From NCBI GenBank assembly GCA_015680685.1, contig MNCI01034752.1:82534-146533 (forward strand): a stretch of 64,000 nucleotides of DNA, read 5' to 3'. The notes under the pieces were generated by a model that saw only the letters and a program-made list of their open reading frames with translations, searched no databases and was not told the DNA's origin. The stretch is from Gnetum montanum. Its lineage: Eukaryota > Streptophyta > Gnetopsida > Gnetales > Gnetaceae. Positions 12,301 through 23,474 of the stretch are shown here, piece after piece. Numbering within the stretch: position 1 is the first letter of the stretch; the number at the start of each line of letters is the position of its first letter. Both the position numbers and the translations under genes were made by a program.

Positions 12301-15127
12301 GAGCGGGAGTTTAAATTTTATGAGCGGGAGTTTAAATTTTTTAAGCTAGGACACTATTTATACATGTACTGACATGCTCATTTCCTTGCCTTTGCAGCTT
12401 CGGCTGCCTGGCCGCATTGCCTAAACACACTGATGAGGGGTGTAAGTCCCTGAAAATGTTTTGTGTCACAACAGACGTTGTGCAATGCTTTGAGCTTTCT
12501 GTTACTTTCTATCTAACAATGTTTCTATTTTACAGTTTTTGCAGTATTTCTCTCAGCCCCTCATTCTTTTCCTTGAGGCATGAGATCCAACTTAAAATTT
12601 TAAGACTCTGAAATTTTTCTCTGTATCTCGTTGTCTTGGAATTGTAGATCCTTGCCAGACAGCATCTTTTGCTATCCTTTGGATTCTAACCATTTTTAGA
12701 TCTTTCTATTTTTTGTTAGGTTTTAATCCTTGTGCAGGTTCTTTAGGAGTTCTAATCGCATTGCAGGATTATGTGGACCACAACATGTTTCTTCTTGATC
12801 CGTGTTTTGACAATCGCCCTGCTGACATTGGTCCTCTTAGTTGTGGTTTCTTTTGAAGCTATTTTCTTCAGCTTCTCCACAACCTCTGGCTATTTTTTCT
12901 CTGGCGATGTTGCACATCATCTCTCCGTTGCTGTTGAAGATCTTTGTTCATTGCTATCTTCAGCAAGACATCTGCGTTCATGACATTCTCTGATGTCGGA
13001 CCCCTCATGTCCACCATTCAAACATGAGGGTTTTCCTTAACCCTAAACACCCTTCAGCTCTGCCTTGTAGATCTAATTTGTTGAATGTTTTATGTTCGCC
13101 TGTGAAATACTATTTGTAATAGTTTTGTCAGTACATCATCCCACCCCCATTTCGCCTTTGATGAATGGGGCCCGCTTAAATTTTATGAGCAGGAGTTTAA
13201 ATTTTTTAAGCTGGGACACTATTTATACATGTACTGGCATGCTCATTTCCTTGCCTTTGCAGCTTCGGTTGCCTGGCCGCATTGCCTAAACACACTGATG
13301 AGGGGTGCAAGTGCTCAAAAACGTTTTTTGTCACAACAGACGTTGTGCAATGCTTTGAGCTTTCTATTACTTTCTGTCTAATTTCTATTTTACAGTTTCT
13401 GTAGTATTTTTCTCAGCCCCCCATTCTTTTCCTTGACGCACAAGATCCAACTTAAAATTTTAAGACTCTGAAATTTTTCTCTCTATCTCATTGCCTTGGA
13501 ATTGTAGATCCTTGCTAGACAGCGTCTTTCGCTGTCCTTGGATTCTAACCATTTTCAAATCTTTCTATTTTTGGTTAGGTTTTAATCCTTATGCAGGTTC
13601 TTCATGGGTTCTGATCGCGTTGCAGGATTATGCAGACCACAACATGTTTCTTCTTGATCTGTGTTTTGACAACCGCCCTGCTGACGTTGGTCCTCTTAGT
13701 TGTGGTTTCTTCTGAAGCTGTTTTCTTCAGCTTCTCCACAACCTTTGGCTGTTTCTTCTCCGACGACAGTGCAGATCATCTCTCCATTGCTGTTGAAGAT
13801 CTTTCTTCATTGCTATTTTCAGCCAGACATCTGCGTTCATGACATTCTCTGGTGTTGGACCCCTAATGTCCACCATTCAAACATGAGGGTTTCCCTTAAC
13901 CCTAAACATGCTTCGGCTCTGTCTTATAGGTCTGATTTGTTGAATGTTTCATGTTCACCTGTGAAATATTGTTTGTAATAGTTTTGTCAGTACATTGTCC
14001 CACCCCCATTTCTCCTTTGACGAATGGGACCCGCTTAAATTTTATGAGCGGGAGTTTAAATTTTTTTAAGCTAGGACACTATTTATACATGTACTGGCAT
14101 GCTCATTTCCTTGCCTTTGCAGCTTCAGTTGCCTGGCCGCATTACTTAAACACACTGATGAGGGGTGTAAGTCCCTGAAAACATTTTGTGTCACAACAGA
14201 TGTTGTGCAATGCTTTGAGCTTTCTATTACTTTCTGTCTAATAGTGTGTCTATTTTACAATTTTTGCAGTCTTTCTTTCAGCCCCCCATTCTTTTCCTTG
14301 AAGCACGAGATCCAACTTAAAATTTTAAGACTCAAAAATTTTTAGACTCTGAAATTTTGTGAGCGGGAGTTTAAATTTTATGAGCGGGAGCTTAAATTTT
14401 ATGGGCGGGAGTTTAAATTTTATGAGCGGGAGTTTAAATTTTATGAGCAGGAGTTTAAATTTTATGAGTGGGAGTTTAAATTTTTTAAGCTGGGACACTA
14501 TTTATACATGTACTGGCATGCTCATTTCCTTTCCTTTGCAACTTCGGCTACCTGGCCGCATTGCTTAAACACACTGATGAGGGGTGCAAGTCCCCAAAAA
14601 CATTTTGTGTCACAACAGACGTTGTGCGATACTTTGAGCTTTCTATTACTGTCTGTCTAACAGTGTTTATGTTTTACAGTTTCTGCAGTATTTCTCTCAG
14701 CCCCTCATTCTTTTCATTGAGGCACAAGATCCAACTTAAAATTTTAAGACTCTGAAATTTTTCTCTCTATCTCGTTGCCTTGGAATTGTAGATCCTTGCC
14801 AGACAGCATCTTTCATTGTCCTTTGGATTCTAACCATTTTTAGATCTTTCTATTTTTTGTTAGGTTTTAATCCTTGTGCAGGTTCTTCACGGGTTCTGAT
14901 CGCATTGCAGGATTATGTGGACCACAACATGTTTCTTCTTGATCCATGTTTTGATAACCGCCCTGTTGACGTTGGTCCTCTTAGTTGTGGTTTCTTCTGA
15001 AGCTGTTTTCTTCAGCTTCTCCACAACCTCTGGCTGTTTCTCCTTCGGTGGCATTGCAGATCATCTCTCCATTGCTATTGATGATCTTTGTTTGTTGCTG
15101 TTTTCAGCCAGACATCTGCACTCATGA
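9360..15127 (+). other. Six copies of a 70-72 codon open frame in the array
   Basis: Frames at 9360-9578, 10621-10833, 11523-11735, 12771-12983, 13630-13842 and 14915-15127 start near the same place and stay open for 70-72 codons. They share CFFLI, a hydrophobic run of the TLVLLVVVSSEA type (a possible membrane segment) and VEDLCSLLFSARH. The frame is T-rich, which lowers stop codon chance, and no initiation or splice signal is evident. Most likely this is non-coding repeat that happens to be open, but six-fold preservation is worth a codon-based test. Confidence 0.35.
12229..12338. repeat. 21-bp minisatellite, about 5 units (second cluster 14351-14482)
   Basis: The unit ATTTTATGAGCGGGAGTTTAA is repeated head to tail here about five times and at 14351-14482 about six times; other core copies carry only one or two units. 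Because the unit is 21 bp, the plus frame through it encodes a heptapeptide repeat (MSGSLNF). It sits just outside the TATA-bearing core, so copies differ mainly in unit number. Confidence 0.85.
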
Positions 15128-15722
15128 CATTCTCTGGTGTTGGACCCCTCATGTCCACCATTCAAACATGAGGATTTCCCTTAACCCTAAACACCCTTCA
15201 GCTCTACCTTGTAGATCTGATTTGTTGAATGTTTCATGTTCACCTGTGAAATATTGTTTGTAATAGTTTTGTCAGTACATCGTCCCACCCCCATTTCACC
15301 TTTGACGAATGGGGCCCGCTTAAATTTTATGAGTGGGAGTTTAAATTTTTTAAGCTGGGACACTATTTATACATGTACTGGCATGCTCATTTCCTTTCCT
15401 TTGCAACTTCGGCTACCTGGCCGCATTGCTTAAACACACTGATGAGGGGTGCAAGTCCTCGAAAATGTTTTGTGTCACAACAGTAATAGTGCAATGTTTT
15501 GAGCTTTCTATTACTTTCTATCTAACAGTGTTTCTGTTTTGCAGTTTCTGCAGTATTTCTCTCAGCCCCCCATTCTTTTCCTTGACGCACGAGATCCAAC
15601 TTAAAATTTTAAGACTGTAAAATTTTAAGACTCTAAAATTTTAAAATTTTAAAATTTTAAGACTTTAAAATTTTAAAACTTTAACACTCTAAAATTTTAA
15701 GACTCTAAAATTTTAAAATTTT

Positions 15723-16582
15723 AAGAATCCAAGATTCAATGGGATTGTCCACACAGCAAATCAAAGCATCAGCTATAATCTTGTCTGCTGCATTCGCTGA
15801 TTCATCATTTTGAGTGTGATTTTTCTTCTTCTTTGGTGCCCTGAACTAATTTCTAAAGTGACCCTTCTTGTCACAATTCTAGCAAACAACTTCCCTATGA
15901 TTTTTAGATTTTCCTCTACCTCTGGACTTCGATCTACCATTACCATGGGTTTGACCATGTTGTGAGCTCCTACCTCTACTTTTTGTATTCAAAGAAGACC
16001 TTGAGGATTCACTTGACTCCCTTCTGCAAATGTTCTTGCTAAGAATCAAGTCTCGAATATCATTCAACTTTAATTTTAAAGTACCTAATGAGCTACTCAC
16101 CATAGTCACTATTGCAGACCAACTCTCTGGCAAGGATGATAGGAAAATCAATGCTTGGATTTTGTCCTCAAAAGTGATCGCCACTGAATTCAATTGACTA
16201 ATTATCATATTGAATTCATTAATGTGATTTGTAACTGATGCACCTTCACCCATCTTTAGATGAACAACTGACGCATCAAATATACCTTGTTTGTAGCAGA
16301 TGGCTTTTCATACATACTTGACAACATTTTCATTAAACCTACAGTGGTTGTCTCATTAACAATGTTGAATGCGATGTTTCTTGTCAATGTCAATCTAATC
16401 ACACCAAGTGCCTGGCGATCTAAGAGATTCCAATCTTCTTGATCCATTTGATTTGGCTTCTTCCCTAGTAGTGGTTCATGCAACTTCTTTTGATACAGAT
16501 AATCTTCAATCTGCATCTTCCAGAACCCAAAGTTTGTTCCATCGAATTTGTCGATCCGGACTTTCCCGTCCTCGAATGCCAT
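15723..16582 (-). pseudogene. Copia-1 gag and start of protease
   Basis: The start ATG at 16582 is followed by AFEDGKVRIDKFDGTNFGFW and KMQIEDYLYQKKLHEPLLGK, the typical copia gag N-terminus. A frameshift near 16256-16260 separates this from MGEGASVTNHINEFN and the rest of the gag core. A zinc knuckle follows (C-x2-C-x3-GH then Phe where the last Cys belongs; two stops lie inside it). The reading then reaches DNPIESWIL at 15723, where the array cuts the protease. The next codons, for SGASF, are on the far side at 9180. Confidence 0.9.
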
Positions 16583-16600
16583 TGCTCCCACTGATCTGTT

Positions 16601-16612
16601 GCTCTGATACCA
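16601..16612 (-). other. Copia-1 primer binding site (initiator tRNA-Met)
   Basis: Minus-strand TGGTATCAGAGC, 12 bases complementary to the 3' end of plant initiator tRNA-Met, lies 2 bp inside the 5' LTR. Confidence 0.93.
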
Positions 16613-16614
16613 GT

Positions 16615-16904
16615 TGTTATATTCAAGAACAGATAAAGAACCAAAGAAAAAGGAAAAAAATAGGCAACACACAACTTTATGTGGCGTTTAAGCAAGCACA
16701 CCACTAGAAATGCATGAGAATTGTTATTAAATAATTTTTGCTAGATACAATTATGGTTACAGGAATATTTTTGGGCCGTTATGGAAGAGAACATAAACTG
16801 GACTAGAACCACTAACTGCTGGAATCAGTAACTATTGCTAACTATTGCTCATTGCTGCTAATTGGTTTTGACCCGTGTTGGATCGGTCACCACATAACTT
16901 AACA
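16615..16904 (-). repeat. Copia-1 5' LTR
   Basis: 290 bp, same length as the 3' LTR, TG...CA ends, followed outward by AATGT, the right copy of the target duplication. Confidence 0.93.
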
Positions 16905-17305
16905 AATGTTGCTCTTCTTCCATGGAGGAAGGTTCCACATTGTGTACATCTCATGCGAGATAAAATTAACACTAGAAGCAAAGTCAATAAATGCTTTAGA
17001 AGGCTCATTCCTAACAATTTGCAAGTATACTAGAGGACTCTTGGGATTAGCTATCTTCTTGGATAGGTTACCAGCTCGAATCCAATTAGATACATCATGG
17101 GTTAACATTACAGTATGGGTTTGAGAGGGATTTTGGTTTGAAAGGGACTTAGATAAAGGTGAGATAAAGGAAGGTGGAGGAGTAGGGTTTCCAACCACTA
17201 ATGTGTTTGAGGGCTTTTGTGGACTATAAGATCGAAATAAGGATCTTTTCTTTGATCGCGGTTCTAAAACACTTGGTTGGTTAACCAATTGTAGATTAAC
17301 CACCC
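16905..17305 (-). pseudogene. E1 protease, proximal part with active site
   Basis: Minus-strand frame 16899-17303 reads TVMLTHDVSNWIRAGNLSKK, SPLVYLQIVRNEPSKAFIDF, then ASSVNFISHEMYTMWNLPPW and KKSN, where Copia-1 cuts it. The active site, D-[LF]-G-[AS]-S in Athila-type relatives, is Asp-Phe-Ala-Ser-Ser here, so the Gly is lost. E3 has the same block with a stop in it (33225-33260). Confidence 0.85.
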
Positions 17306-19623
17306 TCCTAGTTATTTTTTGCTATGGTTGGGTGGGAAATTCACCTTGCATAGATGGAGTAGGTTATAGTTATGTAGGAGATGAAGGAGTAGGTGTAGGA
17401 AAAGGAGGAACATGAGGATAATAGATGGCATCCCTCCTTGGATATGGTGGTTGGTATACTTTAGGAGGATAGTGGTGAGGTTGGTAAGTAGCAACATGAC
17501 CAGAGGAGTCCTATGGAGATGAAGGTTTCTAAACATAATAGCCATAAAGGTTTGGTTGCTGGTAAGGGTACTGCATTTTTGGAGGTGCCAACACCCACGA
17601 TTATGATTATTGCCACTATTGGTACAATTCGTATGGTTTCAGTGGAGTTCCACTTGGATAGTACTACTGTGGTTGGTAGAACTATGTAAAGTTACCTTGT
17701 AGATAAGGCAGTCTTTTGGGTGTTTACCTTTGTGCAAGTAGTGGATGTAAGGCATACACCCTAGATTTCTACAAGTGTGACACAATTGGAAAACATGCCT
17801 TGGAATGTTCATACTAGTAGACATCACACCCACCATCATCATCTGAGTCTCTATCTGCAACCATCTTTATGACAACCATTTTACCCTTGCCCTTAGATAT
17901 GGCATGTTCAACTTGCTTACATCTCCAGTGCTAATGATCACCACTTTGCTTCTTAGACTCTTTAGCAATTTTTAAGATAACTTAAAACTTATTATTCATG
18001 GAGTCCCATAATTGGTCAACCTTAGCCATGATTTCAAATTGCAATTTCTAGAGTGGTGAGGTTTTCTAATTAGCCACCTCATCTTTGGTAAACTCATCCT
18101 CACTATGACAAAATCGAACCTCCTTTTACGTATAGAAGGATCCCTATTGTATTCATCTTCACTTTATTGCTTTCTCAATTCTCCCTCCTCCCTAGCTACT
18201 TACTCAATTAACTTTTGGATCCAATGGGTGCTTAACTCTGTGAATCTCCCTTGGGCATCGATGCCAAGGGTTTTAGACTGTAATTTGTCTATGATATGGT
18301 GGAGTTGATCAAGCTGAGAGTATCCATGGCTAGCACACTTATGCAATAGAGAGTAGTATCAACCAATAATAGTATCCAAGGGCTCATGGTTTTCTTATTT
18401 CCACCCTTAGATCTACTTCATTAGATAAGATACTCTAGAGTACATTTAATATTTGTCATTGAACAATTCTAACATCATACTCCATCACCGAATTTATTCT
18501 AGCTCCAATGACCAGTACCAATTTTCTACTTCCTTAATGAGTGTCCTTGAAAATAACTTCAACTTTTGCTAATCATTCTCAATATTTTGGAAGGAACATG
18601 CATCCTAGAAGGCTTGGATATGATTTTATTTTGCTAGACATGAACAGAGTTAAGCACCCATTGGATCCTTTATTTTGAGGGATATTGTTCATGTCTAGCC
18701 TCTTTATTTTGCTATCCTTTACATGCCTTATTAGAATCCTTATGGCCTCTACAATGTTTAAAATGCTCTAAGTGGCAAGTAGAGGTTTATCAAGGCCATG
18801 GTGATGGTGCCTATGATGTTCTCTAATAATCCTTCTTTCATAGCAGTGGGTCTCTCTAGATTGCCCATGCCTTTGATCACAACATTCTTGATGGTCCCTT
18901 ATGTTGTTTTGGTCCCGTCGATCACCTCCATCATGGTCATGCCCTCTACAGCCATGATTTGAGCCAGAAGAAGAAGATGATGATGATGAAGGGGAAGAGG
19001 AAGGAGAACTTCCATCATGTCAATGCCTATCACTCTTTTTTTCAATGATCACAACCACGATCATGATCATGACCTCCATTTTCCCCCTTATCATGACTTG
19101 CTCCTTCGGATCCATTTTTGTCTTTGGATCTATTCTAACTAGAACCTAAATTATGGATTGTGGATTGCACATTCTAGTTGAGGGCCCCTTGAAAAAAGTC
19201 AAAGAGAGGTATATCATTGAAGAAAAAGCCCCTAGAGAAGTATTCACCTCCACCCAATGGGCCAAGCGAAGGTGGAAAGGTGTTTGATCCCTTGCCCTTC
19301 ACATGCTTGTGTTGGTTCTTTAGTTGACAATTCCTTAACTTTTGTGCTTCAATGGGATGATAATCCCTTGAACTGGGATCTTGCATCTCATACTCCCCAT
19401 GAAGATGTTGGAGTCCATGTCATAGCTAGACCATAGTTGGAATAGATTGATTAGGTGGTAACACAATGTTTCCTTCCATGTTACACCATGATAGCATTTC
19501 ATCTTGATTTAAGATGAAGATAAAGTCTGGTACATACTCATTGGGATGAGCATATACCACCTAGTATTGTTGAGGCACCTAGTCTACCATGGTTAAAGAT
19601 AGACTCTTGTGAGAAGAAGACAT
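17306..19623 (-). pseudogene. E1 gag, decayed
   Basis: The start ATG at 19623 (MSSSHKSLSLTMVD) is about 160 bp after the 5' LTR. A Ser-rich, Asp/His/Arg-rich segment lies near 18930-19080. The retroviral-gag-like core lies about 18150-18700, homologous to the better-kept E2 and E4 cores. Near 17750-17830 is a conserved C-terminal block, CDVY-stop-YEHSKACFPIVSHL, with spacing C-x6-H-x3-C-x5-H in place of the usual CCHC knuckle. A proline-rich linker (17330-17550) leads to protease. Stops are frequent, many of them where E3 has Gln. Confidence 0.8.
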
Positions 19624-19781
19624 TTTATGTTAATGATTTTATATGCACTGTGTTATTAATAATTAATTTAATAATAATAATAATTTTTATTTTTCTAAGA
19701 TTTGACTCGTAGGGTTCGAACAACGAGGTTACTAAGTTTAGATAGTGCACATAGAACTAAAGTCTTCCTCAATGATACCAA
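19624..19781 (-). other. E1 leader and degenerate primer binding site
   Basis: Minus-strand TGGTATCATTGAGGAAGA (plus 19763-19780) lies 1 bp from the LTR. It can be read as a heavily mutated tRNA-Asp site, as in E2 and E3, or as the first 8 bases of the initiator tRNA-Met site. I favour tRNA-Asp by relationship only. Confidence 0.5.
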
Positions 19782-20621
19782 TTATGAGTAGTAAGGTACC
19801 CCTACCTCATGTGTGATCTAGTTGAATTCTATAGACTTTAATTACCAAGTACGCTAGAGCTAACAATGAGTTCATGTTGCCAGTTTGTTGTCTTCCTAGT
19901 CTCACTTGTAAAATGCAAGTGTATGGTTAAGTGCAACTAAGGCATAATATTTTTATTATTTTATATTTTATCAATTGATTACCTAAAACAAGAATAAAAA
20001 TGAAAGTAATTAAGTGCTAAGTGAACTATTGTCTAATCTAAGTAACCATCCCCACTTTCTAGACACATCCTAAACTTCATGTAAATAGTGTTGGGTTGTC
20101 AAATACTAACCGTCTCTAAGCTACCAAGTGTCACATGTATGTTTGAAGGGGTCATGCTTGTGTGTTCTAGTTAGTTTCTTAATTTAACAAAATTAAAATT
20201 AATTTTTGAATGAATATCATTAATGTAAATTTTATGAAATCATGATATGTAAAAGCATAAAGAAAGAAAGTCTCAAGTGCTACAAGGAGGAATCAAAGAG
20301 CTTGTCTCTATTACCAACACAATGGTGTGTTTAGGTACATCAATGTTTGAATAAAGATCTGATCACACTTAGACCTCTTGCTGTAGGCACTTGGAAAATA
20401 TTTTAACTCTCAAATGAACAAACTGCAAGAGCTTTGCTGCTTGACATCAAAAACTACTCCTGAATAATGTGCCCAAGGGTTGTATTTATAGGCCTGCAAG
20501 TAACCTTATGATATTGAATGCCTAATATTGCATCTTGGGAAAAAATATTGTGTACCTAATATTGTGTATCTAGTATCACAGATGCTCCTATATTGGAGCT
20601 TATAAAAAACATGATTCATCA
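19782..20621 (-). repeat. E1 5' LTR
   Basis: 840 bp, direct repeat of 76-950 with many transitions and a few small gaps. It ends CATGATTCATCA, followed by ACCAT, the right copy of the target duplication. Confidence 0.9.
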
Positions 20622-22010
20622 ACCATGGATTTGGAAAGTTGTAAATCACTTAACAATAGTGGTGGAGAATTAGAACCATTACTAAAAACTTCTAATTATA
20701 GGACTTCTTAAGGGACTCTTCTTTAACTTCATTATACATTATTACAAGTAACAGTGGACATATGGTGGGTGTAGGTGGTAGTTCATAGTTCATTTTTATA
20801 ATAGAGGATAGAAAATTCTTATAGTTCTTAGTAAACTCCTCTATTACATCTTGTTCTTGTAAGTTCTACACTATGATGTTCAACCTTTCTTTTTCCTTAT
20901 TAAAAGGTTTTATCAAAGTACTTTTCTGCATAGATAGATCTACAATTTATTTATGTGCATCCTTCAAATCCTACAAAAGTGGTGATTTCTTATTTTTTGA
21001 TGTAGACTTGTGTACTTCTAACTCCATCATCTTTACCGACATCAATTCCTAAACTCTACTTGCTAGTTTAGGATTAGAACTAGAATCTATGATGTTTCTT
21101 GCTTACTTTAGCCCTTCAAGTTCTATAGCCTATTTCTTAGCAAATGAGGGCACCATCTATCTCTATTTTCAATTTTCTAAATGTTATAGTATATGTTTAT
21201 TTATCCTTATATTTTTTTGTTAAATATTTATTTAAGAACTCATTTTATGCTAGGGGGTGTTAAAGACCTATTATTTGTAATTCAAATTTTTTTTGAAAGC
21301 TCTAGATTTGAAATAATATTCTATGGGAATGTAATTCAAAATCATCAAAACATAGAGTGAATCATTACTCACTAAAATGAAGATGAATTTTTCCAACTTG
21401 CTAATGTCCTTAGTAATCATGCCTTAGATAATTGTTGAATAATTATCTTCATCAACTTTCTTAATATCTTTGCAACAAGCATCATTATATAATGTTTCAT
21501 CCACAAGGCTCTTCTGTTTATGTTTTAAAGAAGTTTAGTATTGCTTCATAATGAGAAACTTTATTTTCAAATCTATGATATTATAGACTTGAATTCACTG
21601 AGGATGGGGATAACTAATTACTTTATGGCATATTTCATCCATCTACTTAAACTTCATTGGACTATGTTAGTGAGAATATCTCCATAACTATTCCTCTTTG
21701 GAAAAGGCTTCCAAAGATAACTTTTATAATAATTTCTTATTTCTACCTTTTACCACTGAGATGACTTTTGGCATTTTAAATTGCAAAAAACTCTTACAAA
21801 GATAGCCATAGGAGAAGTTTAAGGATGACGAATAATAGTAAGCTAATATTTATCCCTTTTCTTCTTTTTTTTTTATAGAAATCTAATCTACACAGCTACC
21901 TTTCTTCATTGTGGCATAGTGTAGAATTGATAGAGGCTAAGAAATCATATTCCTTCTATATGTGATATAAATACAATAGGAATTAATATCTACCAAATCA
22001 TAATATGACA
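20622..22010 (-). pseudogene. Coiled-coil accessory ORF relict, family 2 copy 1 (E6)
   Basis: A minus-strand frame can be followed from about 22010 to 20690, then shifted by one base into E1's insertion point and on into 1-75. It includes VDETLYNDACCKDIKKVDED, then a heptad-like region: AIELEGLK, NPKLASRV, SVKMMELEVHKSTSKNKKSP, QKSTLIKPFNKEKERLNIIV. Nearly every stop in the coil sits at a TAA/TAG that would be CAA/CAG one transition earlier. Copy 2 (58150-59262, opposite strand) matches along its length, for example NPKLANRVQEL and DLKKALKKIT, so this was a real coding sequence. Position beside an LTR in copy 2 says retrotransposon accessory protein. No known family recognised. Confidence 0.65.
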
Positions 22011-23032
22011 TCTTAAGTTAAGAAATTAATATTCTAGTAGTGGCAGAGATATAGGCTTTACCTAATTCCTACTGGTTCATACGACATTTGACAAGCTGAT
22101 GCCTCATAAACATGATTTATTTTTAGGTAAAATCTATTTTGAACATATGAAAATAGAACCACAAAAATCTATTTTGGTTTAAGAAAATTGGTAAGTCTTT
22201 TTGAACAAAAAGATAAATCAATGACTATTATATGTTCCAACAAAATTTCCAAACAATGGTTAATCTTTCAACACTACAAACTTCACAAATAGTATTAGGC
22301 TTAATGTTTCCACCTTTCCAACAAAACCACCTTCCACTAATGGTGTGGTAAGCCTAAGATTGAATAATCAAGAATAAAATAATTTGAATAATCAATGTTG
22401 ATTGGAAATGTTAAAGTTTGAATAATTAAGGATACAATAATTTATTGTGAATAATCTAAAAGTAGAAATCATCAAATTGACCACAAAGGAAGAGGATTTA
22501 GCACAATTTTAGCTATGTTGTGTCTTTGTGTTGTTTACTTGGATATGGAAAAGTAAAAATTAAATTTTATGATTTCATATTTTTCTACTTACAATTGCAT
22601 TTATTGTACTTACTAACTTTTTCACTATATCACACTCATGGTATTGGTAGATTGTCTTCTGATAAGCGTACTCTGATGTCATATTAAGTTTTATGATAAT
22701 ATAATCATAAGGTCCAATGAAAACAAGTAATAAATTACATTGACTTAAACTAGTATAAAACTATTGATGTTTATCATAGTGTTAAGTATTGAAAGTGTAT
22801 TGTAAAGGTATAAGACATAGTATAAGATTTATAACCCAATTAATAGATCAATTTTTAATGTTTAGAAGAGATAACTATTTGTTAACATTATTGTAACATC
22901 CATGATGATCATACCATGGCGTTGTTACCATAAACTCACATTATTACATAATATATACCTTATTTTAAATGTTGAGTTTGATAAAATACACCAAACCCTT
23001 AACAATAAGTATGTTTGTTTTCAAAAGAAAAG

Positions 23033-23474
23033 GATCATAGAAGGTTAGGTTGAGAGAAAATTTTCAAAAAAGGAAACAAGATGTCAAAAGCCTTCATAAG
23101 AGGACCATATATAAGGAGGTAAGATCCTTCACAAAAAGTATATTTGGGTAATGATCTTATGGTTTTTATGATTTTGTTTGTTTGAAATCTATTCCTTATT
23201 AAAAATATTGTGAATGTGTGCCTCCAACTCCTTTATGATCATTTTCCCTTCATGTTGAGTAGAGTGGAACATAGTGATAGTCTTTACTTTTTATGTTGAT
23301 GTCTTCTTTTGATGTAATAGAAGCTACAGTTATGTTTTTTTTTTTCACAGAAAAAAATTATAGAAGGGTAGGTTGAGAGCAAATATTTATAAAAAAAAGA
23401 AAAGAAAAGAAAGGGCTAAAATCCTTCATGAGAGACCAATGCCAAAAGAGGTAAAATCCTTCACAAAAAGTATT
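23033..23474. repeat. Direct repeat pair, about 110-125 bp, 318 bp apart
   Basis: 23033-23140 and 23351-23474 share ATAGAAGG.TAGGTTGAGAG at the left and AATCCTTCACAAAAAGTAT (or ATCCTTCAC...) at the right, with indels in an A-rich middle. Origin unknown. Confidence 0.7.

Larger units (their letters stand above)
9181..15722. repeat. Tandem array of long and short modules inserted in Copia-1 protease
   Basis: Two modules alternate. The short core (about 270 bp) holds ATTTATACATGTACTGGCAT and starts that landmark at about 9820, 10211, 11115, 11979, 12361, 13226, 14086, 14505 and 15370. The long module (about 590 bp) is present six times. Periods are therefore about 860-905 bp with the long module and 380-420 bp without it. 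Array edges are rich in AAATTTTAAG units. On the minus strand each core has a perfect TATAAATA box and a small hairpin (CACAAC, 4-nt loop, GTTGTG). The array begins right after codons for GASF and ends right before WIL of the same protease. I recognise no known element in it. Confidence 0.9.
5816..16904 (-). mobile_element. Copia-1: Ty1/copia LTR retrotransposon (Tork/Tnt1-like) nested in E1 protease
   Basis: Two 290-bp LTRs, TGTTATATTC...ACTTAACA, roughly 90% identical by eye, flank one gag-pol on the minus strand. Next to the 5' LTR is a primer site for initiator tRNA-Met. The domain order is gag, protease, integrase, RT, RNase H, which defines copia. Pol stays in a single frame for 2.7 kb, interrupted only by scattered stops. 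A 6.5-kb tandem array (9181-15722) splits the protease active site; without it the element is about 4.5 kb, a normal size. The lineage call is from overall motif style and is tentative. Confidence 0.93.
76..20621 (-). mobile_element. E1: Ty3/gypsy LTR retrotransposon, Athila/Tat-like, decayed, with nested Copia-1
   Basis: The two LTRs (76-950 and 19782-20621) are direct repeats ending TGATGA...TCATCA, bounded by ACCAT on both sides. On the minus strand the order is 5' LTR, degenerate primer site, gag, protease, RT, RNase H, integrase, about 2 kb of 3' noncoding DNA, purine tract and 3' LTR. Protease before RT and integrase last is the gypsy order. Without the nested Copia-1 the element is about 9.5 kb. 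Every frame carries many stops, and the RT has lost internal segments, so it cannot be autonomous. Its closest relative here is E3 on the other strand. The clade call rests on the protease and integrase motif style and is an inference. Confidence 0.9.

Noticed and set aside
9181-15722. Array looks at first like a CRISPR or satellite
   Set aside because: Units of 270-900 bp with minisatellite edges, inside a plant retrotransposon; no short repeat-spacer structure. It is local and inserted, not a centromere-like satellite.
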